Source of the DNA: Lepas anatifera | Lineage: Eukaryota > Arthropoda > Thecostraca > Lepadidae | Reading direction: 5' to 3' | DNA length: 64,000 bases | Assembly: GCA_034440635.1 (NCBI GenBank) | Contig: JAOTON010001067.1 | Location: 682,501-746,500, forward strand | Translations under genes and position numbers: made by a program | Notes under the pieces: generated by a model | What the model was told of the DNA's origin: nothing | What the model saw: only the letters and a program-made list of their open reading frames with translations | Databases searched by the model: none | Shown: piece after piece, positions 47,287-58,545 of the stretch | Numbering within the stretch: position 1 is the stretch's first letter | Layout of the letters: the number at the start of each line of letters is the position of its first letter

Positions 47287-48220
47287 TTAACCCTCGCCCC
47301 ACCGGGGGCATCGATGGCCCCCTAGGTTTTCGGGATAGCCGAAAACGACGAGGCGCAGCACCGCGGTTAGGGCTCTACCTCTCCTGCAACATTTTCCATC
47401 ATCCTGAATTTTTACCCGGGTCCCCAAGGTCAGGTCACCAGACGGGTAACCAGGTCCTCTACCTTTAGGCTCTGTAAGAGCTACATTTCAAACTCGATCG
47501 ATTTGAAACTTCCTACACTTCATGCCTCCGGGTCACAGGTGTATATCCGGGTTTTCGATTTCGTGCCTGAGGTCAGGTCCGGGCGACCTCTCCATTGGAA
47601 AGCATGGGGAAAAGCTATTTCATGATATAAAACCCACAAAATGATTGCAATACTCAGACTGCTCAGAACAACGTTTTGGACACCCTTTCCGGATCCCAGG
47701 GGTCATATTTGCCTTTGACTTTTCAAGGTCATCCAGGTCCAGGGTCAAAACAGTATTTTGACAATAACTTTTGACCTAATTGAGCTAGGCGGTGAACAAA
47801 CACTATCGTGTTTGTCTTGTACTGGCTTTCATTTGATATACGGCAGGTCACTTTTGACCTTTCGTGACTCAGGTATATTAGGTCGGGTGACCTCTGGCGG
47901 TCAAACCACTGGCGGGAGGTCTTTCGTTCCCATAGCGGAAAAGTACTGGCATTTGCTATCAAATGTACTTTACCAGGCCTAATAGCTCTAATGACATAGG
48001 TTATGCCCAGTTTGTTAATCATTGCATATTTGAGTGAAAATAGCCGATCTTGACCTAATTTGACCTCTGGAGGTCAACCATTGCCTGGCACTAAAACATG
48101 CGAGTAATTTTTACGAATTCCGCGGCTTTCTTTGCCTTGGTTTGGCTAACGCCCTATTTTGGTTAGAGGGGGCCTCGTCCCCGGTGGGGCGGGTGGCGCG
48201 GCCCCGGTGGGGCGGGTTAA
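47287..48220 (-). mobile_element. TTAA element, family 2, copy 3, reverse orientation
   Basis: Starts TTAACCCTCGCCCCACCGG and ends gtggggcgggTTAA at 48220. Internal order is that of family 2 reversed: the ttttcgggatagccgaaaac motif first, then ctttgacttttcaaggtcat, and finally ttgacctctggaggtca. Length 934 bp, shorter than copies 1 and 2, with an altered right end. Confidence 0.8.
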
Positions 48221-48392
48221 AAGATGATGTTAAATGTTCGGTTGATACATATTCTTAGAGGCCACTCCACATGCAAATCGTGTAGGTGCTCTCAAACTGC
48301 AGTTGTTCCAATATGTGTGCTCCTTGGGTATTTCTGTTTTCCTTTAAAATGTTGTCTTCAAGTTATACATCACTTTTTTCTGTGTTCCTGTG

Positions 48393-49313
48393 TTAACACC
48401 CGCACTGGAGGGGGTCTGGCACTAACGCGCACTGGAGGGGGCCTGGTAGGCCCCCCAAGATCTCGGAAACTAACATGGTTAGAAAAACGCCACTTGGTAG
48501 GTGGGTGGGGGCTATGGTGATCTACATGATGACCAGTTTTCATTGACCTAGGTTAATATCTTAAAGGTCAAACGAGGTCGTAAAGGTCAAATATTGGCCA
48601 TGCTGGGATCGATTGGTAAATGCTGTGATTATGCAGGAAAATGGCAGGAATAAGCTAAAGGCGGACAATTTTCATAGGGAAGAGATCTCAAAGAGGCTTC
48701 CCCACAACTTTTGGGTCAAGGTCATTCAAGGTCATTGACCTTTAAGGTCACCATATGGTATACTACTTATTATTTACACTTTGACTAACACTGTAGCCAC
48801 TGTTTGGCGGGAAATGAGGATTGACCTTTCCCAATGACCTTTGACCTTGACCTTTGACCTTGACCTTTGTATTTGGGTACCCTACCGATGACGTCATAGC
48901 ATAATATATGTCAGACGAGGTAACGTCATTTGACCGGACGGACAGTGGTCAGTGACCTTGAAAGTGTAGATATGACCTTGACCTGTGACATTTGACCTTG
49001 ACCTTGACTTTCACGTGAAGTGACCCTGACATATAGTCCCGCTTATATGACATTATGACGTCACCACTCGGTCTTCAATGCAAGCTAACTGGTCCGACCG
49101 CGCGTTTACGGCGATCTCAAAATGCAGGTCTGACTTTGAAAGCCTATAAGTCAAAATATTTTGGGCAGATTTTCAAAAAGTCTTTACCAATCGACACGCT
49201 ATTAAATTCTGTTAAATGTGGCCACGTTTCGTTTTTCGGCTACAAGCGGTTCTCCGGCCACCTCTGAAAAACAGGTGGGGGGCCTCCGAGGCCCCCTCCA
49301 GTGCGCGTGTTAA
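48393..49313 (-). mobile_element. TTAA element, family 3, copy 2, inverted relative to copy 1
   Basis: Starts TTAACACCCGCACTGGAGG (with a second gcgcactggagggggcct just inside) and ends gtgcgcgtgTTAA at 49313. It runs as the reverse complement of 45300-46218, for example tgacctttgaccttgacctt near 48837 and caccactcggtcttcaatgc near 49061. Length is 921 versus 919 bp. Confidence 0.85.
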
Positions 49314-49799
49314 GCTTGCCTTCAAATTGTATGCATCTTGAATGTTGTATTGAAGTTTAGTCTGGAAATGATATAAACCGGTCAAGGCCTTCATCGTTAG
49401 CGAACCTTGGCAGCGGACAATATTTTCAGTTTCTGATCCGGATACCTCTTTTTCCAAGCGGCACTAAAAATCACGTGAGTCGCAGCGAAAAATCAAGCGA
49501 AAAATTAACCTGCTAAATAATGATGGACGACCAAAAGCCAGGAAAGATGTCACATTTTATCTTGCTGTATCTTCTCCCACAAGTGTTTGACGAGAATGAA
49601 AATTAAATCATAATATAGCCGAGAAAAGCAACAATACACCATCGTGGTATCGACTCCGAGTTTAGGTTAAAACAGGATACATTTCGTTAATTTCTTAAGC
49701 ATCGAAAACACTTCTTCCCCCTGTCAGCGACTAACTCGAACTTTACCGGCCAATTTGAAACATGAAAGGTTTAAATACGGAATAAATAGAAGAAATCGA
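49314..49799. other. Non-coding spacer
   Basis: No recognised feature. AT-rich. Confidence 0.35.
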
Positions 49800-50634
49800 T
49801 TAACATGCGCATTGACGGGGGTCTAAGCCACCTTAGCTTTGACGGGGGCGGGTACCCGCCCCCTAAGATCTCGAGAACCACGTTAGGTAGCGAAAAACGG
49901 TAAATGGTGTTGGGTAGTCCATCCACTTCTCCATCGAAAATACTTGAATCATGTATTTCGGGTCACATTTAAGGCCATTAGAGTTCATAACATGCAGTCA
50001 CAGAGATAACATGCAAATAAAGGTTTTCGGTCATTACATCTGAACAAGTAAAGAAGAGGTAAACAATTTAGGCCATTGGAATTCTCGCAGCAGGCCGAAT
50101 CGAATTACATTTCTAGGTCAAATCAGGTGAAATATGTCATTTGCAGGACTTATGGTCCGGTCAAGGTCAAATTAAGTCAAAATACATATTATTAGAACTG
50201 CAAAGACAAGGTCAATCTAATGAAGCTTAAATGAACACTCAATCACCATCCATTATCAAGTTATTTTGTTAAAACCATTTCCCCATGTATTTACAAAGGG
50301 GAGGTCATGGTTTGTACCTAACCTTAGGTCATCGATATAAAAATACCGGAACATATTTTAGAGAACTCGGTGGGCCCATTATGTGATATGAGTTTCAATC
50401 GGATAAGTTCACCCTATTCCCACTTATGCTATCTTAAACTTTTTTAGCTTAGGTCACTTGACCTGTACTAGTGACCTGACATGAGATGTCCTAACCTTAA
50501 AATTTTTACAAAAGTTGTAAAAATGATGAGAGAAAAGGTATGCCGAGTATGGCAGCGCTAAGTGCCACCGTTGTTTTGCTGTCTCCGAAAAATCCTGGGG
50601 GGCAGGTACCCGCCCCCATCAATGCGCGTGTTAA
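49800..50634 (+). mobile_element. TTAA element, family 1, full copy
   Basis: Begins TTAACATGCGCATTGACGG and ends catcaatgcgcgtgTTAA at 50634. Same order as 13028-13871, with the internal duplication of the tgacggggg end, the ggtacccgccccc hairpin and a gttttgctgtctccg-aaaaa motif. Confidence 0.84.
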
Positions 50635-50894
50635 TGTTACTTTGCTTCCTGGTGGTAACCGCTTTAAGTTAAACATGCTTCATCTGTATTCGTTTTCATT
50701 TTTGGCGGAAACCAAACAGGTTCAATCTGTCACAAAGCATTGCTAGCTCGTAGGGTGATTTGACGTTACACGAATTCAAACTTGGTATTACTAATAGAGG
50801 AAAAACGAAATGATAGGCTTCTTGGCCATTTTTTCAGGAGAAATAAGGTCAAATCAGTTACTCTCTACATAGATTGCCCCTATAGCCACCACAG
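50635..50894. other. Non-coding spacer
   Basis: No recognised feature. Confidence 0.3.
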
Positions 50895-51225
50895 CATTGG
50901 CGGACGCAGGGAGGGGGCATTCCGGCCATGGCCCCCAAAGCGCTGGAGGTGGGGGGGGGCAAACCATCTTTTGTCCCCCAAACGCCGGAGAAATTTTTGC
51001 AAGAAGGTGTTTACACTAGGTCTGTAGAGCAAAAAAATATTTGCTCCCACCCCCCCCCCCCCCCCCAGGGTGATCATGTACTTGGAAAGGTAGCTTATAC
51101 TAGGTCTGTCGAGCACTGAAAAAGGTGTTTACACTTAGTCTGTAAAGCAAAAAATCTTCGCCCCCCTCAGGAGGAGAGGCAAACATGGGTTTGCCTCCCC
51201 CAATTCGGGTCTGTGTCCGCCCCTG
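50895..51225 (-). mobile_element. hAT-like MITE, family 7, complete copy with perfect 8-bp target duplication
   Basis: CACCACAG occurs exactly at both flanks (50887-50894 and 51226-51233). The ends are CATTGGCGGACGCAG and ctgtgtccgcccctg. Eight-base duplications and CA...TG ends place it with hAT elements. The interior repeats the tctgtagagc phrase and contains a pure C run. Confidence 0.88.
51050..51066 (+). repeat. Homopolymer C run, about 17 bases
   Basis: A pure cytosine run inside the hAT-like MITE, likely length-variable. Confidence 0.9.
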
Positions 51226-51233
51226 CACCACAG

Positions 51234-52020
51234 CCTTGAATTGCATCAAGGTACCACATTCCCTTTACGTCTATCTGGCACTATGTTTCCGCGTGTCCCA
51301 ACTGAAGGGGCTATTGTATTTACACCCTCAGCCCCTCCCCTCCCATGCCTACGTCTCTGCATGTAATGCCACAATCGGCCAAAAAGCAAGAATACTACAC
51401 AGCAAGACGTAAGACAGAGGCTCAGCGGCCCAGCGGTGATGGAGGCATCCCCATCACCAGTTTTTGCCGGCCGGAAAATCTTGACCGAGGTCGGAGACGG
51501 CTGGTAGGAAGCAGCGCCGAAATGAGCTCTTTTCTTGGCTCTGCCACCAGCAAAACCGCATCCGGCCCAATTCAAGCTCCTCTAAGATTAAGATGTCCGT
51601 CCCACACGGTGATTAAACATATTTGAAGACAATTAAAACAAAACGTGTGTATAATCCAGCTCGGCCCGGATAAGCTTCGAAGATAACATTTATAGCTAGA
51701 ATGCATTCAGTGCAGCAGGCCAGTTGGGGCCAGTTTTAGACAACCTTGTTTTGGCAGCATCCTGCCCCTTTTTATAAAAGCTCTTAAAGTACCTACTTTT
51801 AATATTTTCCGGATAACCAGCTTCTTCCCGTACCTAGAGTATCAAATGCCCGCGGGCATCCCGCAATGACGTCACCAGGCGGATTTCCAGACAGTACATA
51901 CTAAATTTGAGCCGCCTGCGCAGTCGTTACCCAACACGTCCTGCCAGGGGCTTCCGTCGTTCCTCCTCCCCGTCTGATACAGATTCCCTGACCTACACAC
52001 AAAAAAACGCGGTGCCTCGC
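51234..52020. other. No recognised gene; CpG richness rises toward the end
   Basis: The start (tcaaggtaccacattcccttta, 51247-51268) resembles an end of the TTAAAGGGAA MITE. From about 51900 the sequence is CpG-rich, with gcctgcgcagtc at 51912. Confidence 0.35.
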
Positions 52021-52081
52021 GCCGCGCGCGCCGCCGCCGCCGCCACCGCCGCCGCCGCCGACGACGACGACGACGACGACC
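52021..52081 (+). repeat. (GCC)n followed by (GAC)n triplet repeat
   Basis: cgccgccgccgcc... continues as gacgacgacgac.... In one frame this would encode an Ala run then an Asp run. A coding role is possible but no supported start or flanking exon is seen. Confidence 0.85.
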
Positions 52082-52249
52082 AGGAAGAGGTAAAAAAATT
52101 ACCGTCTCCAACATCAAACAAAGGTACTTGATGAGTCGCTGGTGTTTTACGTTTCTTGCGATGCGCTGGCGCGAATAGTGAGGCGAGGGAGCAACGGGTA
52201 TATGCTTACCAGGCTGGTATACCAGCCGGGTATCAGGCGGGCGGCAGAC

Positions 52250-52975
52250 GCAAGACACCACCGCCAGACCCTGACGTCAGACCCAGACCCTGACGTCAGA
52301 CCCAGACACCACCGCCAGACCCTGACATCAGACGCAAGATACCACCGCCAGACCCTGACGTCAGACCCAGACCCTGACGTCAGACCCAGACACCACCGCC
52401 AGACCCTGACGTCAGACCCAGACCCTGACGTCAGACCCAGACACCACCGCCAGACCCTGACATCAGACGCAAGATACCACCGCCAGACCCCGACGTCAGA
52501 CCCAGACCCTGACGTCAGACCCAGACCCTGACGTCAGACTCTGACGTCAGACCCAGACACCACCGCCAGACCCTGACGTCAGACCCAGACCCTGACGTCA
52601 GACCCAGACCCTGACGTCAGACCCAGACCCTGACGTCAGACCCAGACCCCGACGTCAGACCCAGACCCTGACGTCAGACCCAGACACCACCGCCAGACCC
52701 CGACGTCAGACCCAGACACCACCGCCAGACTCTGACGTCAGACCCAGACACCACCGCCAGACCCTGACGTCAGACGCAAGATACCACCGCCAGACCCCGA
52801 CGTCAGACCCAGACACCACCGCCAGACTCTGACGTCAGACCCAGACACCACCGCCAGACCCTGACGTCAGACGCAAGATACCACCGCCAGACCCCGACGT
52901 CAGACCCAGACACCAACGCCAGACCCCGACGTCAGACCCAGACACCACCGCCACACCCAGAAGCTAGACACCACC
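52250..52975 (+). repeat. CRE minisatellite: tandem TGACGTCA sites
   Basis: Units of 19 bp (TGACGTCAGACCCAGACCC) and 32 bp (the same with accaccgccag inserted) alternate. By eye there are about 18 perfect TGACGTCA palindromes, about six CGACGTCA variants and two TGACATCA variants. TGACGTCA is the consensus CREB/ATF site. The array is CpG-rich and lies about 120 bp upstream of a lone TGACGTCA and a possible first exon. Confidence 0.92.
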
Positions 52976-53063
52976 GTCATTCCAGGTGAGCGACAGACAC
53001 CACCGCCAGCTCCAGACGCCAGACACCACCGCCGCCGCCAGTCCAAGGTCGCCAGACACATTG

Positions 53064-53072
53064 ATGACGTCA
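53064..53072 (+). promoter_or_regulatory. Isolated CRE-like TGACGTCA near a possible start codon
   Basis: Non-repeat sequence attgatgacgtcacagctcc contains a full CRE palindrome about 20 bp upstream of the ATG at 53090. A promoter role is inferred from motif and position only. Confidence 0.35.
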
Positions 53073-53089
53073 CAGCTCCGTCGGCTGCG

Positions 53090-53184
53090 ATGGAGAGAAT
53101 CGGGAACATCGCCGCCGGGTGCGCGGCCTCACTGCTGTGCCCGCTAACGGACCGGGAGGTGTCCAGTTACTGCTGCAACTGCAG
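53090..53184 (+). CDS. Possible first coding exon, unrecognised
   Basis: ATG at 53090 opens MERIGNIAAGCAASLLCPLT, continuing DREVSSYCCNC up to ctgcag|gtgcgc, a usable donor. The surrounding DNA is CpG-rich with a CRE just upstream. No protein family is recognised and the frame is short. It is a candidate first exon, not a firm call. Confidence 0.25.
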
Positions 53185-53399
53185 GTGCGCAGTGTGTCTG
53201 GGGTTGTGGTGGATCTCAGGTGGACATGGGTTCGGTGCGTTGACACTTTCCGCAGCTGAGTGAAGGTCATTGCACTGGAGCCGCGGTCCAGGCGCTGGAA
53301 CCTGTGACGATTAACGACGTGGGAAGCTGTAATTCGCTGGGAGACCACATCATTTCCCAAATCACGCCTAATAATTACACATCGTAGATATTAGAAATG

Positions 53400-54044
53400 A
53401 CTTCCAGCATGGTAGTTCAATTAACTGGACTTGGCAAAGTGGTGGCCTGGACCACACAGTTTTAATGTTTATTCCTAGAGATGCACGACATTCGACATTC
53501 TCAAATCTGGCCGGAGCCGATTTTTTGGTTTTGATTTTCGAGTCCAGCTAGATTCTTAGTTTTCTGAGTGCTTAAAATGAGAGGGGATCGTGTATGAACT
53601 CGAACACGAGAATTACCTAACGTAATTTTGTATAAGGTTGACTATAACTTGTATGCGCGCTTATAACCGAGTCGAACACAAGGCTGGTCTCGACCGTTAC
53701 GTATCGCCCGCAATTTTGGGAATTGGGAAGATAAAATTGGCAGCATGGAGGGTTAAAATAAAAGAGCTCCACTGACGTTTAAACGGGGAGATAGTGCAAC
53801 GAGTCTCCCCAGTTTACATAAAAATTGATATAGCCGTATTGCGGAAATATTTCAATTTTGTGACGATATGGAATGTTCTGTACGTAATAGGACAGGACTA
53901 TTGTCCGTCTAGAGGGGCCACCCGAACCATGACTCCTCCAAGATATTTTTGACAAATATTTCTAAGAGACTGGCGGTTTCCACATTTTCAGCATTGGGCC
54001 TTCCTAAACAGAACTGTCTGGGGTTGTTCTTGGACGGAACTGAC
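53400..54044. other. Non-coding stretch
   Basis: No recognised gene or repeat. Confidence 0.35.
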
Positions 54045-55100
54045 TTGACCCTCACCCCAGTAGGGGATGTTTGAACACCCTCCCTCGGGTTTTTCCGGTG
54101 GCACGAAAAAACGGCGGGGCGAAGCACCACCGTACTTGGCACACCTTATTCTTCATCACTTTCACAACTTCCCACAAATTTTTAAGGTAGGATCATCTCA
54201 AGTCAGGTCACCAGTGGCCGTATGACCCTGGCAGTTGGTGCGTCGTTAAACCCCCAGGTCACCAGTGCAGGCCAAGTGACCTCACCTAAAAATATTTCAG
54301 GTGGCATAAGTAAGAAATGGGTAAATTTATCGGATTGAACCTTATACCAGATAATGGCCCTATCGAGTACTACAAATATATTCCGGGATTTTTCATATCG
54401 ATGACCTAGCGTCAGGTACGGATCATGAACTCTCCATTGAGAATACATGAGGAAAACAGGAATTGGACTGTATTTGTGTAGATACAGCTGATAATACCTT
54501 CGCATTCTCCCAATCGTAGTATCCTGGGCCTCTTTCCAGGTTTATGTTGCAATTTTTGACCTGTGACCTCTGAGAGGTCATCTGGGGCTACTTGAGCAGT
54601 TGGCAGACTTGGGTCAATAACTTTGCAGGAAATGACGATACAGGTTTTATTATTTTTATTTTTATACAGTTACGTTTGGATTACTATTGTGAGTCGATTG
54701 ATATGAATATTGACTATCCTAGGTAGGAAGGTGACCTTGACCTGACCTGAGGTCAGGTCAATTTTTTGTGTTTTGACCTAGCATAGTCATATTATCCATA
54801 ATTCGATTCATCGTGATGAGAGGAAGCGAATGGTGCCTAAAAAAGTATTCTAACCCAACTCAGTCAGACGCTAGAGCCCAAAAGCACTTCCCCGACATGC
54901 AGCCTTCTTTAACCTGTCATGACCTCAATATTGACCTGAACCAATAAACGATCGATGTAGTTTCTTCATTAATTTATATGAGCTATCCAACAGCTTCCGC
55001 GTTCTTTCACTACCCCGCATAGGAGCCGAGTTCGAGGGGGTGTTCAAACATCCCCGACCAGGGCGAAGGTGGCTCGTAGGCCCAACGGGGCGCGGGTTAA
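54045..55100 (+). mobile_element. TTAA element, family 4, copy 3
   Basis: The left end is ttgaccctcaccccagtagg (TTAA mutated to ttga) and the right end acggggcgcggg-TTAA at 55100. Internal order matches copy 1, including ctgacctgaggtcaggtca at 54739-54757. A ~46-bp insert near 54212-54258 separates two copies of caggtcaccagtg. Confidence 0.8.
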
Positions 55101-57539
55101 ATGGGACAATGGTTTAAAACATAAAATATTATCTGTGCTGACCTCTACCCCTTGCTTCTATTTGAAACCAGCCCACAGACGCCCCTGGTGCCGATGGCTT
55201 TCAAGAATGATGGCCACGTCTGCGCACAGGGTAAAGGCAGGCCTGGAATAATATGAAACAAAGTGCACGCTATTGGAATAGAAGTAAGAACTTCGTCTGT
55301 AGACAAAAGATAATTAGCAGGGTGATAATGAAACATAACTAAGCCTTATCGGTATAGGGATCCAGGATACTGGTGCCTCTGGTATGACGCCCAACCCAGT
55401 GGCGGATCAAGAGCTTCATTTGGGGGAGTCGATCTTTTCAGGCCGAAGTCGGAGTCGGAGTTCATTCCGATGGTATAACACCGAATGTGCAGCAAATGAA
55501 AAGGGAATTTCCAAACACGATAGTGAGGTTCGAATCTCACCTGTTTGTTTTCACTGGCAGCGGATTATGGGTGACAAAGGGGGCCTTCTCCCATTTTTTG
55601 GAGGGGCCCCATAGGGCCGAACACAAAACTGCTTCGGGGCCTTTCAGCAAAGGCCCTGTAAACTGGAGCCCTTATCACTGACTGACTGTCGATCCGGTCA
55701 GCAGGTATGGGTCTGTCGAATGAGCATTGTCTACTGTAGGGCCCCACCATCTTCTCGGGCGGGCCCCTTTGGCTCTTAGCTGGATGTCGGCTTCTAACTG
55801 GGAGACCCGCCAGCTCCCGTGGACTGCTGCGTGGTTCACGGCGGCTGCGTGGCCTGCTGCAGATCCCTGGCTGGAACCCCGTCAGGTCACGACTCCGGCT
55901 CTCCAACTGCCCTCCATTCACGTGAGCTTTTCTGGTTAAGTGGTGATTTGGTTACAGTGCTGAGAGGTGGCACCAGAGTCCCTGCTGGGGAACTGGTGGG
56001 CCAATGGTGAACAGGGCGTAATTCGCCAGGCTGTGTTCATTAACAGGGCCCTAACTGGCAAACCCGGTACTGAGGACCTGAGGAGGCAGGATAAACCAAA
56101 TGCTACGGCCTAGTGTAACTTCGGGGAGGCAGTAACAAGTGAGCATCAAGCCAACACTAGATTTGCTTCAATAACTTTACTCCCACCGTTTTCTGTATTG
56201 GTTATCGGTGGTGTGGATTTACAGCTTTTAGGGGGCACCCCGGAACCCTCAAAGAAACGTCGAACTAGTGTCAGAAATTGCTCTATACCTTAGTTCATTT
56301 TCTAAGGACTTTAAATTGGTTTTATACAACACGACAGGCACGAGAGAAGGCTAAGACAGGCTTTATGGTCCACCATTCCTGACTATATAGTGGTTATTGA
56401 CGTTGTTTCAAATTTGGGCACCTACAATTATTTTCAAAAGTTCACGCCCCTGTTATGATTATGTACTAAAATAATATTCAAATGCGAGTACCATTGTTTT
56501 ATTCAAAGCATTTCCAAATGGAAAATAAAAATGATCTGGCTAGGCTTAACCATACGCGCAGAAACTATTTTCAACTTGGGGACGCAGGGAGGCAAGGGTC
56601 ATTCCCACTGGTGGGACCAGGGACAATGTCATTCTTCATCCAAAAATTATTTGATTTTGGTCAGCTTGGAACGAGTCCAATTGTAAAGAAAATGATAAGG
56701 TAGAAAGGGAACAAGGAAAAAAATCTGAAAACAAGCTTGATGTTTCAAAATGCAGTTTTCTGTCAAAGCTACTTAACAATAATCGTTAACAGATTCAGGG
56801 TTTTGCTAAGGATGAGGAGGGGGCGGCCAATCTACCATCCAGGAGGGGGACGGCCCTTGGTATTATAAAGGGCGCTTTTGTGACCCTAATTTTGCCTGTT
56901 GTTGATGTCGTTTCAAACAGCACTGACTAGAAAAAGGCAGGAAACGATAGAAGAACTTCTCTTGGAAGTCGAATTTGCACACCGATGGCCTTTGGAGATT
57001 TGAGGACCAGGATCTGTCTCAATTCACCCTGTCTGTGCCGAGCGGAAGGTGATAAATCGATTATATTCTACATAAGGCCGAATAGTTGTTACTTTATGCA
57101 TTGGTTGGGGACGCAACTAAACTTCGCTGGTGCATCCTGCCGAGGTTTCAATCTTTTCACACAGATGACGTGATAATTTTTCATTTTAATATGGACACAA
57201 GCTTTCTTTAGTGGCAAAGCGAAAAAAGCACCTCTGCAAGACTGCTAAATGATAGAAGTCTTAAAACAGTATACAGAGTTATCAGTAGATTTGGAATATT
57301 TTTGAAAATAATATAGAGAATAATTGTCAACGTGCTCAAACTCTGCTTTATACAGGAAGCGTGATCTAACTAGCCCGCTATTTTGCGCCGCAGCATGTTC
57401 TCGTTGCATTAGTCACATATCGGGCGGGCACACATCCACATACAAGACACGGACATGAGTGCGCCCTGGGTGATCCTGAGTGGTAACTGAGAAATGCATG
57501 GCACTGGTCAATATTCAAAGCATGCGCTAAATGGACGCG
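55101..57539. other. No recognised gene; scattered repeat debris
   Basis: cagtggcggatcaagag at 55398 looks like one end of a hAT-like MITE. gtgaggttcgaatctcac at 55523-55540 resembles a tRNA T-arm. Otherwise no coding or repeat signal could be supported. Confidence 0.35.
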
Positions 57540-58545
57540 GGGAAAATTGAACCACTGGAAACTGATGACGGTATGTGTGCGGCGATCTAAGGCTAAAAGA
57601 GTGGCCAATCGTGGAGTCGGGGCACCCAACCACAAAGCAGGGGACACCCGGAGGTAAATGAGGGCGGTACATGTAAAAGCGAGACGCGCCAAGGCTGCAA
57701 AAGAGCAGAAAACGGTAGAATAATGACGACTCAACAACTACCAGGGTTATATATTGTCGCCGACTCTTACACTGTTGCGAGGCATATGGGGACCAGATCA
57801 AGCTATTCAGAGGCTCTGCCGAGACTTACCTGAGACTTGTGGCTCGGAGCACAAGTACACTATCTACTGAGCCACGCATCCCCTGACAATTGTGAAACAG
57901 GAGAGCACAATTATGCACTGGGGGGGCGCCCTGGGGGGGCGCCCTCCAGTGCATGACCCTCCTCCGCCCGGGCGGTCCAAGTGGATGAGAGCGATTCATT
58001 TTGCAGTGGGCCGCTCTAGGTCTGTAAATGGGTGTTTAATCAAGAAATAGGGACACCCAATCACAAAGCAGGGGCCGACCGGAGGCAAATGAAAGTGATA
58101 TTTGCTGAAGTCGGGCATTCTGAGCCTGTAGAATAGCGGTGAGGGGAGGAGAAGGCACGCACAGCCATACACTAGAGAGCGGCCCACATTGCAGTGGCCC
58201 GCCCAAGGGCTGAAAAGGGTGGCCGATCGTGAAATAGGAGGCTCTCAACCACAAAATAGAAGTGAGGAAACACAAGATGAGGTCACCACGACTATTGGTA
58301 AGGGCGGTTCACCTAGAAGTGGGGAGTTCTAGGGCTGCAAAAGAGCGGCCAACAGTGGAGAAGAGGCGAAAATTAGAGGGCGGCCAAAAAAGATGAGGCC
58401 AGTCCATGTTGCAGTGGGGTGCCCCACAACTGAAAAAATAGACATATAGTGAAATATCAGCCAGCCACAAAGTAGGGGGCGACTAAAAGTCAGTGAGGTT
58501 GGTCCACGTTCAACTGGGGCGCCCAATGGTATACCGGGGGAAGCT
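57540..58545 (+). repeat. Highly diverged repeat array
   Basis: The phrases gcagtgg(g)ccgc, gtggccaatcgtggag, cacccaaccacaaagcaggg, gg-aggtaaatgagggcgg and ggctgcaaaagagc recur. Four or more units begin near 57580, 58003, 58190 and 58412, with irregular length (roughly 150-220 bp). Frames across it are not conserved in phase. Confidence 0.6.

Noticed and set aside
51907..52131. Ala-run then Asp-run protein followed by a donor-like gtac
   Set aside because: The start is TTG, not ATG, and the frame is mostly triplet repeat; kept as a repeat, with only a remote chance of being exonic.
52142..52531. Long open frame rich in RHHRQTLTSDPDPDV
   Set aside because: It is the translation of the TGACGTCA minisatellite; the repeat unit explains the frame and composition.
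57818..57892. tRNA-like A box on the minus strand (gtggctcagtagatag)
   Set aside because: No good B box and no foldable T arm were found.
57378..58526. Several minus-strand frames of 60-119 residues
   Set aside because: They overlap the diverged repeat array in varying phase and show no family motif.
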